Shown here piece after piece: positions 17,228 through 25,339 of a stretch of DNA of 64,000 nt. The translations under genes were made by a program, and so were the position numbers. The notes beneath the pieces were generated by a model, which had not been told where the DNA came from, did not search any database, and saw nothing but the letters and a program-made list of their open reading frames with translations. This stretch comes from JAGVSR01 sp963742405 (GTDB lineage Bacteria; Pseudomonadota; Alphaproteobacteria; Rhizobiales; Hyphomicrobiaceae): NCBI GenBank assembly GCA_963742405.1, contig CAVUMB010000004.1, forward strand, positions 62,001-126,000, in the 5' to 3' direction. Within the stretch, counting starts at the first letter, position 1, and each line of letters starts with the position of its first letter.

Positions 17228-18118
17228 TTACGCTTGAGACGGGCCACCGCTGCCGAGGACGGCATCGCGCGCTTCACGAATGTTGATTGTGGAGGAGGAA
17301 GGTAGGATTATGCCGACTTCCGTCCCGATGCCCTTCTGGCTCTTGATCGTCATCTGCCCGCCGTGCAGTTCGATGAGAGAACGCGCAATCGGAAGGCCAA
17401 GGCCCGTGCCTTCGCGCCACCGCGCGCGGCCGCCATCGACTTGCCCAAACGGAATGGTGGCGAGTTTCAATTCATCGTCCGACATGCCGACGCCGTTGTC
17501 GCGGATCATAACGCCGACGCCGCCGTCGTTCAGTCGGACTGCCTCCAACTTGACTGCACCGCCCTTGAGCGTGAACTTGATGGCGTTCGAGACAAGATTG
17601 GAGAGCGCTTGCTGCAGTTTGGCAGCATCGCCTCGGACGAGTGGGAGATTGGTCGCAATCTCACAGTCGAGGCCGATGCCGGCTTCGCGGGCCGCGTTGC
17701 GGCCCGTCGAGAAGGTGGCCTGGATGACGTCCTCGATGCTAATTTCGCGAGCGTCGAGCGTGTAACGTCCGCTCTGGATCTTTGAGATATCGAGGATGTC
17801 GTTGATAACCGAGAGCAGGTGACCGGCCGCGTCGAGGATGAGCTTCGAGTACTCGACGATTTCTGCATCAGGTATGCGGCGCTTGTCGTGTTCACTCAGA
17901 ATTTTCGAAAAGCCGATCATGGTGTTGAGCGGCGTCCGGAGCTCGTGGCTCATATTGGAAATGAATTCGCTTTTGACGCGATCAGCCAGTTCGGCCTCGA
18001 TGCGAGCGGCATGCTCGGCTTCGCGGGTGCGTTGACGCAGGATCGCTTCGCCGATGAGAGAAGCATATTCTCCCATGAGCGAGGTGTTCTTCTGCCTGCT
18101 TATAGAACCCCGTATCAT
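17228..18118 (-). CDS. Soluble sensor-less histidine kinase
   Basis: The 296-residue protein consists of a short N-terminal coiled coil (REAEHAARIEAELADRVKSEF), a HisKA domain with the phospho-acceptor His in SNMSHELRTPLN, and an HATPase_c domain with the N box (NLVSNAIKFT), G1 (DNGVGM) and G2 (GTGLGLPI). No membrane segment, PAS or other sensor domain is present, and no response regulator is adjacent. The phosphorylation motifs are all intact, so it should be active. It precedes the HerA-like ATPase in the same transcript and follows tonB by 97 bases. An alternative start is the ATG at 18076. Confidence 0.9.
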   Translation of the reverse strand: MIRGSISRQKNTSLMGEYASLIGEAILRQRTREAEHAARIEAELADRVKSEFISNMSHELRTPLNTMIGFSKILSEHDKRRIPDAEIVEYSKLILDAAGHLLSVINDILDISKIQSGRYTLDAREISIEDVIQATFSTGRNAAREAGIGLDCEIATNLPLVRGDAAKLQQALSNLVSNAIKFTLKGGAVKLEAVRLNDGGVGVMIRDNGVGMSDDELKLATIPFGQVDGGRARWREGTGLGLPIARSLIELHGGQMTIKSQKGIGTEVGIILPSSSTINIREARDAVLGSGGPSQA

Positions 18119-18215
18119 CGATGTGCCGCTTGTCAGATAATCGACAAGAGCCTATCGGCGAATGGATAAGGCCGGGTTAACCCAATCCGTCGCGTTCTAA
18201 CTTCCGGCGGCGTCC

Positions 18216-18959
18216 TCAACGGACGGTGAAGCGGAAAGGTACTAGAACAACAAGAGGTTGCTGGTTGACTTCTTGTGGCATCGCGGGGAAAGGAGCGGCC
18301 TTCTCGATGGACGCAATGGCGGCCTCGTCGAGCTGCTTGTTGCCGGAACTGCGGGCAATTTCGCGTGTCAGGAGCTGTCCGGCGGAATCGACGGTGAACC
18401 GGACGAGAGCCGTTCCAGCTTGGCGGGTGCGCGGGTTGATCTTCCGTTTTTCGAGGTGCGTGCGCAGTGTGCCGAGGTATTTGCTCTGCGCCGTTGTATC
18501 ACCGCCGGACTTGGTCGCGCTGGCCGCGCGTTTTTCCTCGACGGCCACCTGAGCCGCCTGCTCGAGCGTCGCAACCTGAGGCGGCACCGGTTCGGTGATG
18601 GGCTCAGGCTTGACCTCTTCGATTTCCTGATCAGGACCCGTCTCGGAAGCGACGACTGTCGTCTCCTCGACTTCCTTGAGTTCCTTAACCTCTTTAACCT
18701 CAGGGCGGGCTTCGCTGGCCTCTAGCGGCTCCGCCTCGACGGCTTGAACCGTCGTTTCGTCTTGACCCCAAAGATCCAGGCCTTCGATTGCAATGCCCTG
18801 TTCTACGACAAACTGATCGTCGCTTTCACCTTCATCCAAGGCCGCGCCACCGGGCACGGCCAGCAGCCACGCTGCGAACGCAGCATGGAGGGCAATCGAC
18901 AGAAGCCAAGTGATGGGCGTCAACGACATGGCGGCGTGTTCGGTCCTTGATCGGATCAC
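18216..18959 (-). CDS. tonB: TonB energy transducer
   Basis: The 247-residue protein has an N-terminal membrane anchor (ITWLLSIALHAAFAAWLLAVPG), a long acidic Pro/Glu/Val-rich periplasmic linker (about 40-150), and a C-terminal TonB domain (QSKYLGTLRTHLEKRKINPRTRQAGTALVRFTVDSAGQLL, then SSGNKQLDEAAIASIEKAAPFPAMP). TonB delivers proton-motive energy from ExbBD to outer-membrane receptors. The GTG at 18959 overlaps the exbD stop (GTGA), suggesting translational coupling; an ATG at 18929 is the alternative. A TonB-dependent receptor is encoded 2.9 kb away on the other strand. Confidence 0.93.
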   Translation of the reverse strand: MIRSRTEHAAMSLTPITWLLSIALHAAFAAWLLAVPGGAALDEGESDDQFVVEQGIAIEGLDLWGQDETTVQAVEAEPLEASEARPEVKEVKELKEVEETTVVASETGPDQEIEEVKPEPITEPVPPQVATLEQAAQVAVEEKRAASATKSGGDTTAQSKYLGTLRTHLEKRKINPRTRQAGTALVRFTVDSAGQLLTREIARSSGNKQLDEAAIASIEKAAPFPAMPQEVNQQPLVVLVPFRFTVR

Positions 18960-19462
18960 GGGGCCGGGATTGGGGCAGATGGCGCAGGGTTCGCCGGCAG
19001 GGGAGTTGAGGCCGATGGCGATGCGGCACCGGCGGAGGGTTGCTGAGAGAGAAGCGAGACCCGGCTAAACCCGCTCTGTCCGACTTGACCGAGGAGGTCC
19101 ATCACTTCGCCGTAAGGATTCTTTTTGTCGGCGCGCACATAGACGACCGCGTCACCTTCGACAGCGCGCAATTCGCGCAGCTTCGGCACGAGTCCGTCGC
19201 GGGTTACGAATTCGTTGCGGATCTGAAACTTGCCATCCGGGGTTAGGGTGACAACCATCGGCTTTTTGGATTGGCCAAGCTTGGCCGCCGTCGTCTTGGG
19301 GAGTTCGATGGGCACGCCCGTCACAAGTAGCGGCGCCGCCACCATGAAGATGATGAGCAGCACCAGCATCACGTCCACCATCGGAGTAATGTTGATTTCA
19401 GCCATCGGGCGATAGCCGCCGTCTTCGCTGTCTCCGGACGAGAGGTTGGCGCTCATACCCAT
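18956..19462 (-). CDS. exbD: ExbD, proton-channel subunit
   Basis: The 168-residue protein has the ExbD/TolR layout: a short cytosolic start, then AEINITPMVDVMLVLLIIFMVAAPLL with the membrane Asp that carries protons, then a periplasmic domain (DAVVYVRADKKNPYGEVMDLLGQV). The C-terminus has an extra Pro/Ala/Ser-rich tail of about 25 residues. It overlaps exbB by the TAATG arrangement and tonB by GTGA, so the three genes form a tight operon. ExbD rather than TolR is chosen because tonB follows. Confidence 0.94.
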   Translation of the reverse strand: MGMSANLSSGDSEDGGYRPMAEINITPMVDVMLVLLIIFMVAAPLLVTGVPIELPKTTAAKLGQSKKPMVVTLTPDGKFQIRNEFVTRDGLVPKLRELRAVEGDAVVYVRADKKNPYGEVMDLLGQVGQSGFSRVSLLSQQPSAGAASPSASTPLPANPAPSAPIPAP

Positions 19463-20169
19463 TAGTAAGCCTTTCCGGCACGCAACGGTTCGACGCCGGT
19501 TCGGGCCGCGGTGTCAGCCGCAGGTCGCGATAACTGCTTGGCGATTTCGGCGAGTGCCGTGTTGCCGCGCTGTGCAGCGCGGCCGAGTTTCACCGCATAA
19601 TGGTTATAGGCCATGACGGCCGGAATAGCTGCCACGAGGCCGAGTGCGGTTGCAAACAATGCTTCGGCGATACCGGGCGCGACCGTCGCGAGACTGGTGT
19701 CTTGCCGCGCTGCAATGGCGGTGAAGCTGTTCATGATGCCCCAAACGGTGCCGAAAAGGCCGATGAATGGGGCGGCGGAGCCAATCGTTGCAAGGAACGG
19801 CAGGCCGGCCTCGATCGATTCCAATTCGCTCTTGAACTTGAGTTTCATCGACCGTTCCAGTCGGGCGCGGACTTCGCTGCGGGCTTCGCCGCGCGAGACG
19901 CCGTCGGCGGCCTCGAACTCTGCGGCGGCGAGCACGGTGCGCACGAGGCCGTCGGCGGGCGTCGCTTCGTCAGCGCCGGATGCCAGTTTTTCGAGTGCAC
20001 TAATATCCCGCTTGAGCCGCCAGGTCCGAATTGCTTTTTCAAGCACGAGCGCCCAGCACGCGATTGATGAGAGAACGAGCAGCAGCAGCACACCCTTCAC
20101 GATCGGGTCGGCGGATGCGATCAGTTCCATGATCGAGATAGTGGCTTGCGGGGAAGCGGTCAGAAACAC
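19462..20169 (-). CDS. exbB: ExbB, proton-channel subunit
   Basis: The 235-residue MotA/TolQ/ExbB-family protein has three membrane segments (VLLLLVLSSIACWALVLEKAI; the LPFLATIGSAAPFIGLFGTVWGIMNSF signature; and ALFATALGLVAAIPAVMAYNHYA). It forms the pentameric channel around ExbD that drives TonB. It is first in the exbB-exbD-tonB run. The secreted protein gene ends 29 bases upstream and is probably co-transcribed with it. Confidence 0.95.
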   Translation of the reverse strand: MFLTASPQATISIMELIASADPIVKGVLLLLVLSSIACWALVLEKAIRTWRLKRDISALEKLASGADEATPADGLVRTVLAAAEFEAADGVSRGEARSEVRARLERSMKLKFKSELESIEAGLPFLATIGSAAPFIGLFGTVWGIMNSFTAIAARQDTSLATVAPGIAEALFATALGLVAAIPAVMAYNHYAVKLGRAAQRGNTALAEIAKQLSRPAADTAARTGVEPLRAGKAY

Positions 20170-20198
20170 GGATCATTCCTTCGCGTTGCGGGGCGCGG

Positions 20199-20654
20199 TT
20201 ACTTTGAGATTTGGACGTTGCTCAGCGATTTCAGGGTGATCGCGTCCAGACACTTGTCGATAGGACCGGTGTCGGATTTGCATTCCATCACGTCATGCAC
20301 GAGAAAGCTGCCGATCTTGTCGCACTGCGTTCCTTCGAGATCGAACATTTTGACGGTCTTCTTGGCGCTTTTGAGTGGTGCCAGGTCGAGCATGAGGCGG
20401 CGGCCGATGACGCCGTCGGTATGAAACAGGATGAGATCGAGCTTCAAACTTTGGAACGCGACGGTGCCGGGATTGTCGACGACGGTATAAACGCGGCAGC
20501 CCTTTTCGACGGGTTCCAGCTTATTGAGTTCAACGGAGATTGCGGGAGCGGACGCGCTCGGAGCCGGTGCCGCGTCGCCAGCGCGCGATGCGATCGGCCA
20601 GCAAGCTACTGCGCATGTAACGAACACAAGGGCCTTTATCTTTTTGATTTTCAA
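20199..20654 (-). CDS. Small secreted protein encoded upstream of exbB
   Basis: The start is set to a TTG at 20654 because GGGAGA (20666-20661) lies about seven bases upstream; it gives a clean signal peptide (MKIKKIKALVFVTCAVACWPIASRAGDA) and a 151-residue precursor. An in-frame GTG at 20675 lacks a binding site. The mature part has a beta-rich pattern (CRVYTVVDNPGTVAFQSLKLDLILFHTDG) and four Cys residues outside the signal peptide (in KGCRVY, EGTQCDK, MECKSD and DKCLD), suggesting disulfides. I do not recognise a named family. Its place directly before exbB suggests a periplasmic role in TonB-linked uptake, which is inference. Confidence 0.75.
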   Translation of the reverse strand: MKIKKIKALVFVTCAVACWPIASRAGDAAPAPSASAPAISVELNKLEPVEKGCRVYTVVDNPGTVAFQSLKLDLILFHTDGVIGRRLMLDLAPLKSAKKTVKMFDLEGTQCDKIGSFLVHDVMECKSDTGPIDKCLDAITLKSLSNVQISK

Positions 20655-21081
20655 TTGTTTTCTCCCAGTCGTCACGTGCTGTCTCTTGTTGCTGCTGGCC
20701 GGCTTTCCCGGTGAACTTTGTCGGCGGCCTACGTGGCACTCGCTAGGTCATCATTTGTGTCTGTATAACCTAACATTTCCGGCCCGTCTCCGCTGTGGAG
20801 CATTACGTTTCGATAACGTTTGGCGCGACGGAACGGCGAGGTCGAGGGCATCTCGGAGCGTTCCTTGATTAGCGGTCGAAGCCACTGGCAATCAAGGTAT
20901 TTTCCCGTGACCAATTCCTAAAGCTCATCGCGGCGACAGTCGGGAAAAAGTCCCGATGCAGAGTTGCCACAGTGGAGGTTATTCAGCGCTGGGGCGGAGC
21001 ATCGGGAGAGGCTCCTATTGCTGGCATTTTGCGAACAGAACTATCAGAGACATCAGGCTTTTTACATTTGATGGGGCGATG
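20655..21081. promoter_or_regulatory. Divergent control region between the exbBD-tonB operon and the TonB receptor
   Basis: About 427 bases without a convincing gene. It must hold promoters for both directions. A perfect hairpin TCGGGA-AAAAG-TCCCGA lies at 20940-20956. Two similar octamers, ACGTTTCG and ACGTTTGG, occur near 20805-20822. I see no clear Fur box, and a cobalamin riboswitch was considered and not supported. Confidence 0.4.
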
Positions 21082-23752
21082 ATGTCCGTAGCGCTTATTC
21101 GCAAGGTGTTAGCCGTAGCGGTGATAATGGCGATCGTCTCGCCTGCCGCCGCGCAAACGACGCAAGCACCCGCCGCCACGACACCCCCCGCTCCGACACC
21201 CCCAGCGGCAACCACGCCTCCGCCCGCCGCCGCGACAGCCGAGCCGGAGCCGGTTACGCCAGCCGATGCGGCACTCCCCGAAGTCACGGTCACTCAGACG
21301 CCTGTGAAGCGGGTTTCAGGTCCGCCATCATCGCAAGCCAAAGTGCAGATTGCGCCGGGGCCGGTGGTCGGCGGTTCCGGCACGGCTGCTGGTGTAGTTG
21401 CTGAAGGTGCCGGTGGGGGCGGCACGGGTTCCGGCAGCGACGGCAGCGTGAGCCTTGCGAAAGTTCCCGCAGCGGTTTCGCAGGTAACGGCGGACCAGAT
21501 TACCGCGGACGGAACCCGCCAGGTGCAGCAAGTTCTACAGAAGCAGGTGCCTGGCATCCTATTGACCGACACGGCTGGCGGTGGCCTGCGCACTGACATC
21601 CAGTTTCGCGGTTTTGACGCCTCTCCGATCGGTGGACGCTCGCAGGCCATCGCCGTCTACCAGAACGGCGTGCGCATCAACGAAGTCGTTTGGCGATACC
21701 GTCAACCTCGACCTGATCCCTTCCATCGCGATCAGCGACATCACCGTGCTCGGCGCCAACCCGCTGTATGGTCTCAATGCCATCGGCGGCGCCATCGGCA
21801 TCACGATGAAAGATGGTTTCAGCTTTCAAGGCGGTACGATCGACGCCATGGGCGGCTCGTTCGGGCGCGGCCAGATTTCAATGGAAGCCGGCGCCAACTC
21901 TGGGACGGTGGGTGTTTACGCGGCGCTGGAATTGCTGCGCGAAAGCGGGTTCCGAGATTTTTCCGATGCAGACGTCGAGCGCTTTTATGGCGACATCGGT
22001 TTCAAGGGCAGCGCGGTGGAAGTTCACGTGAGCCTGACTGCTGCTCAAAGCAACGCCGGCGTTGTTGCCGCCTCGCCCGTCGATCTGCTGAACGTGGACT
22101 GGAACCGCACATTTACCAGCCCGCAGGAGACCGATCTCGAAGTTCTCATGCCGACCTTGAGTGCCAATGTGCAGGCGACTGAGACACTTTCGTTCAGCGG
22201 CATCGGCTATTATCGCAAGTTCAAATCGGATGTGATCGACGGAAATCTCTCGGAAGTCGGGCCTTGCGATTCCAATGACACTCAGCTTTGCCTGGAGGGA
22301 ACCGAACAATTGGATCCCGCGATTCCGTTTGCAGATGTTGCTAGTGCGTTCGGCTATGTCGGAGATCCCGACGACTTCCCGTTTGGTTCGATAGAGCGGA
22401 TCAACACCGACGCAGAAAGCTTTGGCGGTTCGGTGCAGGCCGTCGAAACATCCAATCTTTTTAATCGGCCAAACCGATTCCTGATTGGCGCGAGCTACGA
22501 CCACGGCAAAGTTGACTACAACACGTCGAGCGAAATCGGCCAGATTGGCAACAGGTTCGTTGTTTCCGGTTCCGGCATCGTCATTCCGCCGCCTACGGAC
22601 CCGGATCCCAACGCTCCAGGTTTTGAAACGCCGGAACTTGCACCGCGCTTGCTGGAAACGCAAAACGATTATGCGGGCGTTTATTTCACCAACTCGCTCG
22701 ATGTGACAGATGCATTCACTCTGACCCTCGGTGGTCGTTATAATTACGCGCGTATCAAGATCTCGGACAGAACGGGATCGCTGACTGAAAATGGTGAGGG
22801 ATATCTGCCGGAACTGAACGTCACCAACACTTACGAGCGCTTCAATCCAACAGTCGGCGGCACGTACAAGCTGATGCAGGGTCTGACCGCTTACGGGAGC
22901 TATTCGGAAGCCAATCGTGCGCCAACTGCGGCAGAACTTGGCTGCGCCGAGGAGGAGAACCCCTGCTTCATCGAAAGCTTCCTGACCGATGATCCGCCGT
23001 TGAAGCAGGTCGTGTCTCGCACCGTTGAAATCGGCTTGCGCGGTGAGGAGAAATATTTCGACAATTCGCTGCTGACGTGGAGTGCTGGGCTGTTCCGCAC
23101 CCTCAATCAGGATGACATTATCAACGTCGGCTCGCAGATTACGGGTCGCGGCTTTTTCCAGAATGCCGGCGACACGCTGCGCCAGGGGGTCGAACTCGCC
23201 GTTGGATATCAGACCCGTCGTTATTCGCTGTACAGTTCCTACGCGTTTGTCGATGCCACTTATCAGGATGATCTGATCCTGCCCGCACCGAACACGCCGA
23301 ACGGCACGTTTCCGTGCAACCCTGCCGAGCCGGACGCAGGTGAGTGCCAGGCCGTTTCCGACGGAGATACGCTCCCCGGCATCCCGCAGCATCGCTTCAA
23401 GGCTGGCTTTCAATACTGGCTGACGCCGAAGTGGAAGTTCGGCAGCGACTTCCTGGCCGTTTCCGACCAGTATTTCTTCGGGGACGATGCCAACAACAAC
23501 CGCAAACTTTCTGGCTACACCCGTGTCGACCTGAATACCTCCTATAAGCTGTCGGATAACGCCGAGGTGTACGGGTTGATCCGCAACCTGTTTGACCGCC
23601 GTTACGGCCTTTACGGCACCTATTTGAATGACGACGAGGCGAACGAGGTCAGCGAGGCGGCGGGCTACGGCGAAGATTTCTTTGGAGACCCGCGTTCGAT
23701 CTCACCGGTTCAGCCGTTCGCGATCTACGGCGGACTTCGTGTAACATTCTGA
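21082..23752 (+). CDS. TonB-dependent outer-membrane receptor, split by a +1 frameshift
   Basis: The precursor begins at the second of two adjacent ATGs (GGGG upstream) with a signal peptide ending near AAAQ, then a Pro/Ala/Thr-rich linker of about 50 residues. The plug domain follows (VTADQITADGTRQVQQVLQKQVPGILLTDTAGG, IQFRGFDASP), then a 22-stranded-type barrel ending in GGLRVTF with the terminal Phe needed for outer-membrane insertion. One extra base near 21688 separates RINEV from FGDTVNLDLIP; corrected length is 889 residues. The cargo is unknown: no siderophore or cobalamin genes are adjacent. It is divergent from exbBD-tonB, which should power it. Confidence 0.92.
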
Positions 23753-23772
23753 TCAACACGATATGAGTGAGA

Positions 23773-23799
23773 GGGCGGTCAATTTTGGCCGCCCTTTTG
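23773..23799 (+). terminator. Intrinsic terminator of the TonB receptor gene
   Basis: GGGCGGTC-AATTTT-GGCCGCCC forms an eight-pair stem (one G-T pair) and is followed directly by TTTTGT. It lies 20 bases after the receptor stop codon on the plus strand. Confidence 0.9.
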
Positions 23800-23935
23800 T
23801 ATGCCCGTTAGAGTGGCGTCTGAGCCACTCAAACTGCGAAAGCAGTGCATTGGCCCCGTTGAACGTCAGCGGTGTGCGATTAGGTCGGGAAAAATGCTAG
23901 CCTAGCGGAGGAAAAAAGCCTTAAGCGCTAAATGA

Positions 23936-24874
23936 ATGCTGCCCGAGATGCTTCGTTGCCGCCGTTACATAAACACTGTCATCTTCGCGGTGACGTGCCT
24001 GGTCCCGACGGGCGCTGTGGCGGGTCCAGCGATCGGGCAATTTGAATTGAAGACGCTGGAGTCGGCGCCGGGCTTTCTCGAATTTCAGAGCCAGAATGCC
24101 TGGTCATTTGGGCAACCCGGACGGCAGAGCGCCGATGGCAGCGGTGAAACCGTCTTCGACGACAATACCGTCATTCGGCAACGCGAAGCTCTCGAAATGG
24201 AGATGGGTTTCACACGCTATCTCAAGATGCGTATTGGCATCGAATTCGAGCAGGGACGTGTCGATGATCCCGAGACGCTGGCGGATGCCAACAATTTCGA
24301 ACCGTTGAAGCTGGATGAACTGGGTGCCGAGGTCATCGGCATTATCATTCCCCGTTACGGCGATGGGTTTGGTCTCGGGGCGGTCGTTGAGGTCGAACGG
24401 TCGCTAGAGTTCGGTGAACAGATGAGCGTCAATATGGGCCCGATCTTCGAGTATGGCGCGGGTCCTTGGTTGATTGCGGCTGTTCCGTTGCTGGTTCACG
24501 ATTTCGGCGGAGCTGCCGACGAGGACGGCATCAAGGACGACAAATGGGACTTCTCCTACGCGGCCCAGGTGGCCTACCAGTTCTCCGAAACATGGACCCT
24601 CGCGCTGGAAGCGTACGGGACGGTTGAGCGTCTTGGTAATACCGGGGAACGGAGCGAAGCTGCGCTCACTTTCGGCGATCATGATCAGCACCGGATCGGG
24701 CCGATCTTTTATTACTCCTATGATTTCGGGCGCAGCCTCCGCCCCGACCCGCGACGTGATGAGGATGGCAGTGCGGAAACGAGCGAGCTCACGGTTGGGC
24801 TCGGGTTCCTGGCAGGGCTCAACGAGAATACGCCGGACGGTACCGTGAAGTTGAGCGTCGAACTCGATTACTGA
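23936..24874 (+). CDS. Predicted outer-membrane beta-barrel protein, function unknown
   Basis: A 312-residue precursor with a signal peptide (INTVIFAVTCLVPTGAVAGPA). The mature sequence alternates polar and hydrophobic residues in short strands and ends SVELDY, as barrel proteins often do. Motifs such as GFTRYLKMRIGIEFEQGR, YGAGPWLIAAVPLLVHDF and YQFSETWTLALEAYGTVERLG are reminiscent of envelope proteins that measure as small porins, but I cannot name the family. A GGAGG lies about 25 bases before the ATG, too far to decide the start. It follows the receptor and its terminator, so it has its own promoter. Confidence 0.7.
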   Translation: MLPEMLRCRRYINTVIFAVTCLVPTGAVAGPAIGQFELKTLESAPGFLEFQSQNAWSFGQPGRQSADGSGETVFDDNTVIRQREALEMEMGFTRYLKMRIGIEFEQGRVDDPETLADANNFEPLKLDELGAEVIGIIIPRYGDGFGLGAVVEVERSLEFGEQMSVNMGPIFEYGAGPWLIAAVPLLVHDFGGAADEDGIKDDKWDFSYAAQVAYQFSETWTLALEAYGTVERLGNTGERSEAALTFGDHDQHRIGPIFYYSYDFGRSLRPDPRRDEDGSAETSELTVGLGFLAGLNENTPDGTVKLSVELDY

Positions 24875-25113
24875 TCTTGCGTCGAGATGCGCAGGCGTGC
24901 TGGCAAAAAGCGCGAGGCTATCGGCGACAAGCTGGCTGGTTCGATTTTGTCTTGCGCGCTATCGACTTCGCCAATCGCGGCCTCCAGGGCGGTCGCCAGG
25001 TTTTCGAGGCCCGGCACCGATCGAGCATCGTCGCGCATGTAAATGAGCGTCTCGCGCACCGTCGAGAGGTCAATGGACGGCGGCCAGGGGCGATGGCGGG
25101 AGATACGAAACAC
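24868..25113 (-). CDS. Small conserved hypothetical protein (81 aa)
   Basis: The 81-residue sequence (RPWPPSIDLSTVRETLIYMRDDARSVPGLENLATALEAAIGEVD) reads as a helical cytosolic protein. It resembles short uncharacterised proteins I associate with Hyphomicrobiales, though I cannot name a family. It overlaps the end of the plus-strand barrel gene by seven bases, in convergent orientation. Coding character is suggested by the amphipathic composition; confidence is moderate. Confidence 0.55.
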   Translation of the reverse strand: MFRISRHRPWPPSIDLSTVRETLIYMRDDARSVPGLENLATALEAAIGEVDSAQDKIEPASLSPIASRFLPARLRISTQDQ

Positions 25114-25281
25114 GATCTTGCTCCTCGTCGAACCTTAAATAAGCGTTAGCGGGATGGCTGCGACGTCGCAAGAAGCATGCCCTGGGTTTTGCGGATTTTA
25201 TTGCGTGGCCGTCCCGTAAAGAGACAAAAGTCATGACATTTCGACCGTTTCTGGGAGGAGATCCTTTACCCTGCTGTTTCA

Positions 25282-25321
25282 GGATGCGTTTGACCGGCGC
25301 CGAATAAGCGCCTCCGCATCC
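25282..25321 (+). promoter_or_regulatory. Leader hairpin just before the first EPS glycosyltransferase
   Basis: GGATGCG (25282-25288) pairs perfectly with CGCATCC (25315-25321), enclosing an inner GGCGC...GCGCC hairpin. The structure ends about five bases before the GAAGGA ribosome-binding site of the glycosyltransferase that starts at 25340. It could modulate translation or stabilise the mRNA. No U-run follows, so it is not a terminator. Confidence 0.45.
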
Positions 25322-25339
25322 GTTCAGAAGGACCGCGTC

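Noticed and set aside
20880..20990. Possible cobalamin riboswitch before the TonB receptor (GCCACTGG plus a hairpin)
   Set aside because: No B12 box and the order of conserved segments does not fit; only a short simple hairpin is present.
21878..23413. 511-residue open frame antisense to the TonB receptor
   Set aside because: Composition looks like a shadow of a GC-rich gene; the plus strand carries a complete receptor barrel with clear motifs.
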